Program-made: the position numbers and the translations under genes | Notes under the pieces: model-generated | Told to the model about the DNA's origin: nothing | Seen by the model: the letters and a program-made list of their open reading frames with translations, nothing else | Database searches by the model: none | In this document: positions 53,758 through 61,905 of the stretch, in pieces | Layout of the letters: each line of letters opens with the position of its first letter | Numbering within the stretch: the stretch's first letter is position 1 | Source of the DNA: an uncultured Dehalococcoidia bacterium | GTDB taxonomy: Bacteria; Chloroflexota; Dehalococcoidia; Lucifugimonadales; CAJWER01 | DNA: 64,000 bases | Reading direction: 5' to 3' | NCBI GenBank assembly: GCA_958296115.1 | Contig: OY282442.1 | Location: 264,001-328,000, forward strand

Positions 53758-54042
53758 ATGCGCGTCGGGGTGTGCAGGGTTACTATCAGACTGCCCGAGA
53801 ACGACAATCTGAAGGGCAAGCGGCGCGTGGTCAAGTCGCTGTGCGCCCGCGTGCGGAACAGGTTCAACGTGTCTATCGCGGAGGTCGGCGACAACGAGCT
53901 GTGGCAGGTCGCGACCCTGGGCATAGCGTGCGTGGGGAACAGCGACCGGTTGACGGACGCGGTGGTCGGGGCGGCGCTGGAGTATATCGAGGGGAGCCGC
54001 GGCGATTTCGAGGTGGTGGACGTGGAGCGGGAAGGATATTAG
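53758..54042 (+). CDS. DUF503 (YlxP-like) protein
   Basis: A 94-residue protein: MRVGVCRVTIRLPENDNLKG (family N-terminus), KGKRRVVKSLCARVRNRFNV, SIAEVGDNELWQVATLGIAC and ALEYIEGSRGDFEVVDVE. This is the DUF503/YlxP family, a ferredoxin-like fold often near nusA-infB-rbfA genes and linked to ribosome function. Here it sits after the oxidoreductase pair with a four-base gap, an unusual place. The activity is unknown. Confidence 0.9.
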   Translation: MRVGVCRVTIRLPENDNLKGKRRVVKSLCARVRNRFNVSIAEVGDNELWQVATLGIACVGNSDRLTDAVVGAALEYIEGSRGDFEVVDVEREGY

Positions 54043-54093
54043 GTAGTGGACGTGGATATGTCGCCCTGAGCGGCGCGAAACGCGCCTCATCCT

Positions 54094-54219
54094 AGGACCG
54101 CAGGGCGTCCCGCCTGCATCCCCGGCCTTATCCCCTCTCCCTTGATGGGAGAGGGCTAGGGTGAGGGTGATTCCCCGGCCTCCCCCGAAAATTGCTCCCA
54201 AATTGCCCCAAACTGCCCC
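54094..54219. repeat. upstream part of repeat unit (copy 2)
   Basis: Matches 17742-17848, starting AGGACCGCAGGGCGTCCCG, with an extra insert near 54115-54130. It includes the hairpin CCCTCTCCC-TTGAT-GGGAGAGGG at 54135-54157. Confidence 0.75.
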
Positions 54220-54249
54220 TTGACACCTCGAGAACAGCCGTGCTAGTCT
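54220..54249 (+). promoter_or_regulatory. probable sigma-70 type promoter of structured RNA copy 2
   Basis: TTGACA at 54220-54225, 18 bases, TAGTCT at 54244-54249, the same boxes and spacing as copy 1 (17849-17878). Confidence 0.5.
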
Positions 54250-54694
54250 GGTAGACGGCCCGAAGGGGCGTACACCAAACGAGCATAGAGCCCACCTCTA
54301 CCAAAATCTGGGTATTCATACACGCGGCTGCTGTTGGACGGGGCCCCCGCGTGTACGAGAAGGTCCCTCTATGTTCGGCGCCTCGCCAGGAGGACGTAGC
54401 GCTAAATGCGTCTCCCCCGTTCCAGGTGCGGACTCTCGGACGACCGGGAGGACCGTAGCCAGCGCAGCCCGACGCCTTGGCGGGTGGAAGGACGAAGCGC
54501 GAAACGCAGGCGGTCCCGCAAGGGCCCGTCAGCCGTCCGGGAAAGTTAGAGGAGGGGCTGCACCCCCAGTGTCGGCGGGCGATCGACGTCGGCATCCTCG
54601 AAGCAAGTACCGGAGTCACTGCCTTGCAAGGCAAACTCATCTCCCGCGAGAGCGGGGGAACCAGGAGTAGATAGGGCACGGGTCGCAAGACCCG
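54249..54694 (+). ncRNA. candidate structured RNA, copy 2
   Basis: The second copy of the element at 17878-18325. Its helices: TGGTAGA (54249-54255) with TCTACCA; TACACGCGG (54319-54327) with CCGCGTGTA (54347-54355), nine pairs against eight in copy 1, with different bases but kept pairing; CCC-GCAA-GGG; CTCCCGC-GAGA-GCGGGGG (54641-54658, a G-U replaces an A-U pair); and CGGGTC-GCAA-GACCCG (54679-54694), where the loop is a GNRA type. The pairing survives substitutions, which supports an RNA product rather than a protein. Strand inferred from the promoter. Family not recognised. Confidence 0.5.
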
Positions 54695-55030
54695 CCAAGT
54701 ACCCTCTCCCTCACGGGGGAAAGGGCCAGGGTGAGGGCAAACGCCCCGCCCTGCGTCCCCTCCCCCTGAGGGGAGAGGGTGAATCAGGCGCAGAAGCGGC
54801 TAGAACCCGCCAGAGCGCCAACAGAAAGGAGGCTGGCCGAGACAACGCGACAGAGGACGAGGCGAACAACCCTCTCCTGGTGATAAATCCAGGCGGAGGA
54901 AACGCAAGGGGCAACCACAAGGGGGTTGGCCCTAGTTCACGTTGGAGCGCCCGCCAAGATGAACAAGATGCGATTGCCCTGGGAGATGGCCTTGTGAAGG
55001 TATGCCGGGCGTGTTATGCTGGTGCCTGGT
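54695..55030. repeat. repeat-rich tail of unit copy 2, no gene seen
   Basis: Degenerate hairpin repeats (54702-54760) are followed by 54779-54860, which matches 18478-18560. The last stretch before tRNA-Pro (54870-55030) shows nothing convincing. Confidence 0.6.
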
Positions 55031-55107
55031 CGGGGTGTGGCGCAGTTTGGTAGCGCACCTGCATGGGGTGCAGGGGGTCGCTGGTTCGAGTCCAGTCACC
55101 CCGACCA
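55031..55107 (+). tRNA. tRNA-Pro (anticodon GGG)
   Basis: Acceptor CGGGGUG pairs with CACCCCG. The anticodon arm is CCUGC-AUGGGGU-GCAGG, giving GGG, and the T arm is CUGG-UUCGAGU-CCAG. CCA is encoded at the 3' end. An antisense frame encoding a GLEPATPC-type peptide is the usual tRNA shadow. Confidence 0.97.
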
Positions 55108-55220
55108 TTTCTTTTCCGCTACGGCGGCTGGCCCCGGTGGATGCGACGCTCCCCGCGTGGGTGGCCGCCAACACATACAGCGCCATATGTCCGTCCGCCT
55201 TGATGTTCATCCTGTTACCC

Positions 55221-57431
55221 TCAACAAAGTGTCAACGGTACATCAACTCGAATCCTAGCTGACTGCGACGACCCCCATGGCTCGCAACCACTCACGCTGA
55301 TCCCATCTAGGTCGAGTATCCTCAGTGACGACTCTTCGAGCCACTCCAGCGGGAGGTGAACGCTCATATTGTTGAAGCTGACATCCAATTGCTCCAGCTC
55401 TGACAGGTTGCCCAATTCAAATGGAATGGCGCCGCTCAGCCTATTTGAACTCAGGAGCAGCTTCTGCAGCCGTATCAGCCTACCTATTTCGGGTGGAATC
55501 GGGCCACTCAAGTCGTTATGGCTCAGATCAAGTATCCTCAATAGCAAAAGCCCCTGGAGCTCCGCGGGGATGGGGCCGATCAGTCTATTTTCGCTCAGAT
55601 ACAACCATTCCAATACAGCCAAGCCGCTAAGCTCCAATGGAATGGAGCCGCTCAACCTGTTGTAGCCGAGGGACAGCGTCTTGAGCCTCAGCAGTCCTCC
55701 CAATTCAGCCGGAACCGGGCCGACCAGGCGATTGTGACTCAGATTAAGTATCCCCAACTCTGGAAGCATTCCTAGCTCCGCAGGTACGCCTCCACTCAGC
55801 CAATTGTAGCTCAGATCCAACTCTCGAAGTCCCGAGAGGAGACCAATCTCTGCTGGGATGACTCCAATCAGATCGCGCTGACTGAGTCGCAAGCTCTCGA
55901 CGGCCAGAGGTTGTGTCTCCCCTAGCCCAACTCCCTCCCAGTCCCATATGTATGTATCCGTGGCCCAGTTCAATGGGGGATTGGCGCGGAGATGGTCCCG
56001 GATACGCAGGAGCGTCTCGCAGTCCCGCACGAGGAGTGGGTTCGATGCGGGACGTCGAACTGCGACCCCATTGGAGCACTGCGCCACATAGAAGGGCGCA
56101 GGCGGCGGCCCCGACCCGTCGAAGTATACCGTGTATTCAGTCTGATCACCGGCCTGCAACCTGCCGCGCGCAGCTAACGGGCTCCCTTCGTCATCCCGCC
56201 CGACCAAGACCTGCCTGTTTGAACCACGGGCAATGACATCAAGTCCCATATCGCCTTCGTGTCTAACTCCGTATTCGTCTTCGGGTCCCAGAGATTCCCA
56301 TACTTCGGTGATAGTGCGAGAATAGCTAACGGCAGCGGCGATCATGGAGCCGTCAGGAGACCATGAATTTCGTTGCTGTCCATATAGCCTGGGAGCAGGG
56401 AGACGCCGAAGAGCAGACCCATCCACTCGTATGCTCATTGAGCCTACCAGTATCTCGGAGCCGTCAGGAGACCATGAAATGTTGGACAGACCCTCTTCTC
56501 TAAACGAAAACACCTCGTGAGGGTCGGACCCGTCAGGATCCATAGTGTAGAGCCTCATTGGCTCGGGCCCGTCCTCACGCCGCACGAACGCCACACGACG
56601 ACTGTCAGGCGACCACGCAGGTGAACCTATAGTCTCCCCAAGCCTAGCGCGGCCTGAGCCGCCAATTGCGCGACCTGAGCTGTCAATTCCAACAGTATGG
56701 ATGACAGGTATCGCTCCCTCCTCTATTGATATGAATGCTATCATGCTGCCGTCGGGAGACCACGCGATTGGGTCGCCAAAGAACGCCAGACGCTCCATGC
56801 CGCCGGGCAGCGCGTCTAGGCGGCGCTTTGTGATAGATCCGCCAAGAGACGCGATCAGGTGCACATCAGAGCCATCCAAACTCATTGTGTATATATAAAG
56901 CTTACCTGGGCTATTTTCCCTGTCAGACACGAACGCTATCTTGCTGCCATCGGGAGACCATACGGGGTATGAGTCCGTATCCTTGTTCTTCGTGAGCCTC
57001 CGCCTGTCCGAGCCGTCGAGCGCAGAGGTTTCTATCTCAAGGTCGCGAACCCTTCTTCCCAATATCGAATCCCATATGTAACCGGTGTCATGCTTCAATG
57101 TCGCGTAGGCTATGCGAGACCCATCAGGAGAGATGGACGGGAACAGATCGACTTCATATTCCCCCGTCTCTTCGGATATGGTCTGCAGGCTCGATCCATC
57201 GGCTTTGACCATGTATATCTTCCCATTGCCGTGTCCGAATACTATGCCGCCGCCATCAGGCGTCCAATGGGGAGTGATGTCCGTATAGAAGGAGAACTCA
57301 GGCAGGAAAGGACCACCTCCGATCCCAAGCAGTATGAGAAAAATAACTGCCGCAATCAGCACGAATATCCCCGCAATGCCCGCGATGCATCCCACCAGGA
57401 TTGAAGGAGCTTTCTTCAAGATATTTCGCAT
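55221..57431 (-). CDS. membrane-anchored TolB-type propeller fused to plant-type leucine-rich repeats
   Basis: A 736-residue protein. One N-terminal helix (ILVGCIAGIAGIFVLIAAVI) is followed by a propeller of about residues 45-390, with PD40/TolB motifs repeated: HWTPDGGGIVFGHGNGKIYM, SISPDGSRIAYAT, VWSPDGSKIAFVSDR, AWSPDGSMIAFIS and SWSPDGSEILVGS. A short segment with two Cys then leads to eight 24-residue leucine-rich repeats (about 510-705), for example LDLSYNWLSGGVPAELGML and LSLGYNRLSGSIPLELSGL: the LxGxIP variant of plant receptor kinases. DCETLLRIRDHLRANPPLNW looks like a plant LRR N-cap. Orientation puts all domains outside. The gene ends an operon with a related propeller and a small lipoprotein. 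Confidence 0.85.
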   Translation of the reverse strand: MRNILKKAPSILVGCIAGIAGIFVLIAAVIFLILLGIGGGPFLPEFSFYTDITPHWTPDGGGIVFGHGNGKIYMVKADGSSLQTISEETGEYEVDLFPSISPDGSRIAYATLKHDTGYIWDSILGRRVRDLEIETSALDGSDRRRLTKNKDTDSYPVWSPDGSKIAFVSDRENSPGKLYIYTMSLDGSDVHLIASLGGSITKRRLDALPGGMERLAFFGDPIAWSPDGSMIAFISIEEGAIPVIHTVGIDSSGRAIGGSGRARLGETIGSPAWSPDSRRVAFVRREDGPEPMRLYTMDPDGSDPHEVFSFREEGLSNISWSPDGSEILVGSMSIRVDGSALRRLPAPRLYGQQRNSWSPDGSMIAAAVSYSRTITEVWESLGPEDEYGVRHEGDMGLDVIARGSNRQVLVGRDDEGSPLAARGRLQAGDQTEYTVYFDGSGPPPAPFYVAQCSNGVAVRRPASNPLLVRDCETLLRIRDHLRANPPLNWATDTYIWDWEGVGLGETQPLAVESLRLSQRDLIGVIPAEIGLLSGLRELDLSYNWLSGGVPAELGMLPELGILNLSHNRLVGPVPAELGGLLRLKTLSLGYNRLSGSIPLELSGLAVLEWLYLSENRLIGPIPAELQGLLLLRILDLSHNDLSGPIPPEIGRLIRLQKLLLSSNRLSGAIPFELGNLSELEQLDVSFNNMSVHLPLEWLEESSLRILDLDGISVSGCEPWGSSQSARIRVDVPLTLC

Positions 57432-57440
57432 TCCACCACC

Positions 57441-57653
57441 TCAATCTACCATCTGATACAGGGCATGTATGGCCATTATGTCAAGCGGATGCGGGGTTGT
57501 CGAGTGTGCGGTAGCCGGTATCGCCGTAGAGACGGCAGCCGGCGCAGGCGTTGCCGCGGGAGCCGGCGGCGCGCCCAAGCCGCAGCCATATGCGGCCACC
57601 AGCGAAAGGAGCGCCACGATGATTAGAGCGGCGACGAGATTCCTATAGCTCAT
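57441..57653 (-). CDS. small Ala/Pro-rich lipoprotein-like protein
   Basis: A 70-residue protein: an N-terminal hydrophobic signal (LVAALIIVALLSLVAAYGC) with a Cys near residue 24 in an imperfect lipobox, then an Ala/Pro/Thr linker and a short tail (LDIMAIHALYQMVD). Its start overlaps the upstream propeller gene stop as ATGA, and nine bases separate its stop from the LRR-propeller gene. It may be a small exported anchor or just a spacer. No homology is recognised. Confidence 0.6.
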   Translation of the reverse strand: MSYRNLVAALIIVALLSLVAAYGCGLGAPPAPAATPAPAAVSTAIPATAHSTTPHPLDIMAIHALYQMVD

Positions 57654-58906
57654 GGCGTAAGCTCTCCAGCGGAGCTGCGGTGGGCGGCTAACAGGCTCCC
57701 ATCGTAGTTCTGTACGACCAGGGCGCGTCTGTCCGACCCGTCCCTCGCTACCGTATGAAGTACGAAATAGCCGCTATCATAGCGACTGCTACTCAGATCG
57801 CTATGAAGGAAACTGGTGGAGTCACCCATGTCCCCTTCAAGAATCTCATCTCCGATCCGTTCTATGCCCGGCACGACGTTGCTGGTAGCAATCCTTGACC
57901 CGTCCGGAGACCATCCATTTCTGCTGCCCGGAAGACGCCGAAGCTCAGAGCCGTCTGTCCTGATAACGAATGACCTGAACTGTATCTCTGACCCGTCGGG
58001 AGACCATGAGACGTTACCCTTGTAATCAGGACCACCTACCGTATCCCCTTCAAGCAGGATTACTTCACGCGGCTCGGTTCCATCCGGATTCATCGTGGTC
58101 AGCTTCCCATAGTTGGAACCAGCATCTCGACGAATGAATGCCACTCGACTACCATCCGGTGACCATGCCGGAGGACTCATGGAATTACCCAGTTTTGTCA
58201 GGTTGGACCCGTCAGCCCCAACAGTGTATATCACCGACGAATATCTATGATCATCTATCACCTCTATCTCTTCCTCTTCGCCATAAGCTATGAACGCAAT
58301 CCTGCTACCGTCAGGAGACCACACCGGAGGCTGGTCTTTCGCATGGACAGAAGATGTGATCTGACGCACCTGGGACCCATCCGGAGACATCGTATAGATA
58401 CGGTGTGCTCCCTCCGATTTGCCTGACAGGAACGCTATAAGCTTCCCGTCCGGAGACCATACGGGATGAGTGTCGTCAGCCTTGTTCTCTGTGAGCCTGC
58501 GCTTGTCCGATCCGTCGAGCGCAGACGTAACTATTTCATGGTTGTGGTCGGCGTTCCATAGGAATCCTGTTCTGTATCTTAACGTGGCGTATGCTATACG
58601 ATCTCCGCCAGGGGAGACGTCAGGCGAGAAATCAATGTCGCGCTCCCCCGAGCCTTCGGAAATGGTTCGCAGGCGCGAGCCGTCGGCTTCTACCACGTAT
58701 ATCTTCCCGCGATGCTCGAACACTATGCTGGCGTCGTCAGGCGTCCACTGGGGGATGGACTTGGTAAATATGAAGAGAAAAACTCCTTCACGAGAGTCAC
58801 ATCCGTCAAAGCAATACACCAAGGCAATCACCCCAGGGAAGAAAGAGAACAGTATAAACGCGAGTATAGCGATTGCCAGACCCAAGCGAACTATTAGCCG
58901 TCTCAT
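57650..58906 (-). CDS. membrane-anchored TolB-type WD40-like propeller
   Basis: About 418 residues from the ATG at 58906 (AAGGAG nine bases upstream). One helix near residues 8-30 (AIAILAFILFSFFPGVIALV) is followed by propeller repeats: QWTPDDASIVFEHRGKIYVV, VSPGGDRIAYATLRYRTGFL, VWSPDGKLIAFLSGKS, VWSPDGSRIAFIAYG, AWSPDGSRVAFIRRD and SWSPDGSEIQFRS. It is a paralogue of the LRR-propeller two genes downstream, without the LRR part. TolB-type propellers bind proteins or ligands in the periplasm or cell wall. The frame continues upstream to 59050, but that part has no signal-like sequence. It heads a three-gene operon. Confidence 0.85.
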   Translation of the reverse strand: MRRLIVRLGLAIAILAFILFSFFPGVIALVYCFDGCDSREGVFLFIFTKSIPQWTPDDASIVFEHRGKIYVVEADGSRLRTISEGSGERDIDFSPDVSPGGDRIAYATLRYRTGFLWNADHNHEIVTSALDGSDKRRLTENKADDTHPVWSPDGKLIAFLSGKSEGAHRIYTMSPDGSQVRQITSSVHAKDQPPVWSPDGSRIAFIAYGEEEEIEVIDDHRYSSVIYTVGADGSNLTKLGNSMSPPAWSPDGSRVAFIRRDAGSNYGKLTTMNPDGTEPREVILLEGDTVGGPDYKGNVSWSPDGSEIQFRSFVIRTDGSELRRLPGSRNGWSPDGSRIATSNVVPGIERIGDEILEGDMGDSTSFLHSDLSSSRYDSGYFVLHTVARDGSDRRALVVQNYDGSLLAAHRSSAGELTP

Positions 58907-59310
58907 GCTCCTCTTCTCCTTCATGCGGCTCGCGCCGCGGAAGCTCGCCCCAAGACGCGGGTCCCCGCACGACCTCGACGTAGCGCGAGGACCGCGTGGC
59001 GAAGTCCCCCTGGCCGTCCGTGTCCAGCCGGACGCTCGGCCCGAACGCATCCTACAACCAGCCGCCGCGCCGCGTCAAACCCGATTCCGACGACGAGTCC
59101 TGTTTCAGTATTGACGCCATCGGTCGGGGCATCTTGGCAACTCCCGGACTCGTCCGCATGAAGAGGCCGTGGGGCTGTGCTGTGTTACCATCTTGGCATG
59201 ATCCGCTCATGCAAGGCGCAGCTCATGGACGCCATCTCCTCCGCTTCCAGCCTATCGCGTCATCCTTCCGGCCGCGGGCCGTCGCCGAGTGTCAGGGCGG
59301 CGTGTGAGTC
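58907..59310. other. gap between divergent propeller and hydrolase genes
   Basis: About 400 bases with no convincing gene, terminator or repeat element. A short minus-strand frame near 58930-59040 reads VRLDTDGQGDFATRSSRYVE and could be a gene fragment, but it is cut by a stop and has no start. The 5' ends of both flanking genes suggest promoters lie here; none is clear. Confidence 0.4.
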
Positions 59311-60114
59311 GTGAGCGAGAGGCCGCTTGGCTCCAGGCAGTACGTCGAGGAGGCGTGGAGTCCGTTCGAGGTGAACGTGGACGGGGAGATGGCGTCGTGC
59401 AATTTCAACGCGAACCCAGAGCGCGGAGGCGAGGCCACGCTATGCGTTATCCCGACGCAGGCCCTGGCGGTGGTGGAGGACCCGGCGCGGATGAAGGAGA
59501 AGCCGAACGTGATGTCCGAGTGGCTGGACAGGCTGACGGCTGCCGGGGCTGGGATTCTGTTGGCGCATGGCAGGTGGTGCGATGATTTGTGGGCGACGGC
59601 GGCGATGGCGGCGCGCGGGGTGGACGTGTTCGAGCGCATGGAGAAGCGGTTGGCGGCGGTGGTGTCGGACGCGCTCGCGCGGGGGTTCGCGCGGCCGGGA
59701 AGGGTCGCGATGATGGGGAGCTCGCGGCATGGGTTCGCGGTGATTCACGCGCTGGCGAGCAATCCGGACGTGTCCGCGTGCGTGGCGCACCAGCCGGTGG
59801 TACACTGGCCGCGGATGGATGAGTTTCGCGGGATGGATGGCAACCCTGTGGTCATGGAGCATTCCCTGTACGAGTTGACGGACAGATTCGCGCCGAAGCC
59901 GTTCATGGCGCAGACCGGGTATGACGACCAGCGCGTCGGGCAGAGCTGGATCCAGGCGTTCACCGAGCGGGTGTCGGCGCATTACGAGAGAGCCGGAGCG
60001 GGCGGGCGGTTCACGCACGAGCTCCTGACTATCCCAGGCCACGACGGCGCGCGGGTGCCGGACAAGGCCCTGGACTCGGTGGTGGACTGGCTGCGGGAGC
60101 AGGGGCTGTTGTAG
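59311..60114 (+). CDS. alpha/beta-hydrolase-fold protein
   Basis: A 267-residue protein starting at GTG 59311. The nucleophile elbow is likely AMMGSSRHGFAVIHALA (Ser at GSSRHG), an acidic residue lies in GYDDQRVG, and the catalytic His in IPGHDGARV, giving the usual order. EATLCVIPTQALAVV near residue 45 would be a core strand. It resembles dienelactone-hydrolase or S9-like single-domain enzymes, with no sure subfamily. Its stop overlaps the GTG of the next gene by one base, so it is probably coupled to the sulfatase cassette. Confidence 0.78.
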   Translation: MSERPLGSRQYVEEAWSPFEVNVDGEMASCNFNANPERGGEATLCVIPTQALAVVEDPARMKEKPNVMSEWLDRLTAAGAGILLAHGRWCDDLWATAAMAARGVDVFERMEKRLAAVVSDALARGFARPGRVAMMGSSRHGFAVIHALASNPDVSACVAHQPVVHWPRMDEFRGMDGNPVVMEHSLYELTDRFAPKPFMAQTGYDDQRVGQSWIQAFTERVSAHYERAGAGGRFTHELLTIPGHDGARVPDKALDSVVDWLREQGLL

Positions 60115-61673
60115 TGAAAATGGAAGCGGCATATACGGCCGGGATATTCAAGTTCGCCTTTGCTGCGCTGGTGATCGCGCTGGCATTCACCGCAACCTAT
60201 ATATTGTCCGCGGAGGCATTCTCGGAGCATGACCTCAGGACTATTCTCCTGCTTGGCGCGGCAGTCACCGGCGCGCTGCTGCTGCCAGCCGCTTTGCTAT
60301 CTTTGCGATTCAGGGTCATAGCGAACGCGGTATTGTCGCTGGTCACGCTGGCTGGAGTTGCGACGGCGAACATCGTCCATACGGACCTCTATCTTACTGG
60401 AGGCGTGGTCGTCCTTGTACTTGTGTGCGCCGGGGCATATGCGGCGCTGTTCGTAGCGTTCCGTGTGATAGACGATTTGCGCTGGGGCGGGGCGGCGCTT
60501 TCTGCAGCGGCGCTGGGACTCGTGGTTGTAGCTTGGTGGCTGACGACTTTGGCCAACGACCCGGTGGAGCCTGACAGGACGAACTTCCAGGACATCAGCT
60601 TCCGGGAGACTCCGAACCTGTACTTCTTGTCCTTCGACTCGATGGCGCCGAAGGCGCTGATCAACAAGTATATGGGGATCGAGACGACCGAGTTTCACGA
60701 GTTGTTCGAGGCGAGCTTCCGCCCTTTTCCAAATTTCTTCGTGAACGCGATAACTACCACCAATTCAATTAACTCGGTCATGGCGCTGGACATAGACGTG
60801 TTGCGAGACCAGATGAGCCAGATGAGATGGAGAAGAGATACTCTGAGGTTGTTTCCTGGCAATCATCCAAGCGCTCTGACGGATATACTTCGCAAGAATG
60901 GTTATGAGACGACCTCGGTTTATTCGAGCGATTGGTGGGGGAAGCGAAAAGGGCCGTATATCGACAACTACGTCACGTTTCGCAAGATTCGCAAGAGCAT
61001 TGTTTGCGATCTGCTAGACGCCAAGATACAGGACATCGCTTTCTGGGGATACTGTCGTTTCTTTTCAGAGACGACTAAAGGAGCTCCGACTAAGGGCACC
61101 CATAGACTCACCGCTGAGCGGATTGTGGAAGTGAGCGGCAACGAGGGTCCTCAATTCGTAATAGCGTCCATATATCTCCCAGGGCATACGGACAGGTCTT
61201 TCCAGTACAGCGACACAGATCAGCTAATGGAATTCAGGGACTTCTACATCGGCGGGAGCGAGGCGGCGTCCCGCTTACTGAAAATAATCCTCGAAGGATT
61301 GAGAGCGAACGACCCTAGCGGCATCCTGTTCGTGTTCGGTGACCACGGGCCTCTCCTGTCCCGTGAAGTGAATCTGGAGCATGGCGGACGTGAGCCAGAG
61401 GAAGGGTTGGAATTCGTCATCCAAGATACGCGCGGCGTTCTGGGTGGGATATATCCGCGTGATGCGTGCGCATCCTATTTCGACGAGGCGCTGCCACAGC
61501 GCTATGTCACTGCCCTGGACGCTACTCATGCCCTATTGCGTTGCCTGTCCGGCGGCGAGAGCGCGCTCATCAACCCGAACCCGAAAGGGAGGAATAGGAT
61601 CGTAGGATGGGGCGGCAGCGACCCGATTTCCAATTCCGCAAGTCTTGACTACAAGGAGTTTCTGTATGAGTGA
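60114..61673 (+). CDS. membrane sulfatase-like (alkaline phosphatase superfamily) protein
   Basis: A 519-residue protein. Five helices form residues 5-150 (FAFAALVIALAFTATYILSA, ALSAAALGLVVVAWWLTTLA). An extracellular hydrolase domain follows with NLYFLSFDSMAPKALINKY, the metal-binding N-terminal motif with the Ser/Thr nucleophile position, GNHPSALTDILRKNGYETTS and the late FVFGDHGPLLSREVNLEHGG (D-H metal pair). It resembles LtaS/PgpB-like and phosphoethanolamine-transferase relatives. It starts at GTG 60114 or the ATG at 60120. The next gene, a small YVDPGSAG protein, starts inside its last codons (ATGAGTGA). Confidence 0.82.
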   Translation: MKMEAAYTAGIFKFAFAALVIALAFTATYILSAEAFSEHDLRTILLLGAAVTGALLLPAALLSLRFRVIANAVLSLVTLAGVATANIVHTDLYLTGGVVVLVLVCAGAYAALFVAFRVIDDLRWGGAALSAAALGLVVVAWWLTTLANDPVEPDRTNFQDISFRETPNLYFLSFDSMAPKALINKYMGIETTEFHELFEASFRPFPNFFVNAITTTNSINSVMALDIDVLRDQMSQMRWRRDTLRLFPGNHPSALTDILRKNGYETTSVYSSDWWGKRKGPYIDNYVTFRKIRKSIVCDLLDAKIQDIAFWGYCRFFSETTKGAPTKGTHRLTAERIVEVSGNEGPQFVIASIYLPGHTDRSFQYSDTDQLMEFRDFYIGGSEAASRLLKIILEGLRANDPSGILFVFGDHGPLLSREVNLEHGGREPEEGLEFVIQDTRGVLGGIYPRDACASYFDEALPQRYVTALDATHALLRCLSGGESALINPNPKGRNRIVGWGGSDPISNSASLDYKEFLYE

Positions 61674-61905
61674 GAAGGTCGTAGTGATACTGGCCTACGT
61701 GGACCCTGGCTCGGCCGGGTTCATCATCGTATCGGTACTTGGCTTTCTGGCGGCAGCCGGCTATACGGCCCGGGCATATATCAGTCGCCTGAAGGGGATG
61801 GTATTCCGCAGCGGTCAGGACGCCGGCGGCAATCGAGGCCAAGGACAAGTAGAGTCCCGTCCGGGACGGCGAGGTAGGGGCAGTGGTGAGAAGCCTCAGC
61901 GCTGA
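61666..61905 (+). CDS. small YVDPGSAG-type single-helix membrane protein
   Basis: A 79-residue protein starting at ATG 61666 with AAGGAG eight bases upstream, overlapping the sulfatase stop. It has ILAYVDPGSAGFIIVSVLGF and LAAAGYTARAYISRLK, like small proteins with a YLDPGSGS motif that I recall next to sulfatase or methyltransferase genes. A cytosolic, Gly/Arg-rich tail of about 35 residues (QDAGGNRGQGQVESRPGRRG) is unusual and may be weakly conserved. It overlaps the next gene by 23 bases. The conserved motif at the N-terminus suggests a function in a surface-polymer cassette. Confidence 0.72.
   Translation: MSEKVVVILAYVDPGSAGFIIVSVLGFLAAAGYTARAYISRLKGMVFRSGQDAGGNRGQGQVESRPGRRGRGSGEKPQR

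Noticed and set aside
54932..55210. Minus-strand frame with a GLEPATPC peptide
   Set aside because: This is the well-known antisense shadow of a tRNA gene (tRNA-Pro).
58930..59040. Possible C-terminal gene fragment on the minus strand (VRLDTDGQGDFATRSSRYVE)
   Set aside because: A stop lies directly upstream and no start is available; it may be a relic, but there is not enough sequence to call a pseudogene.
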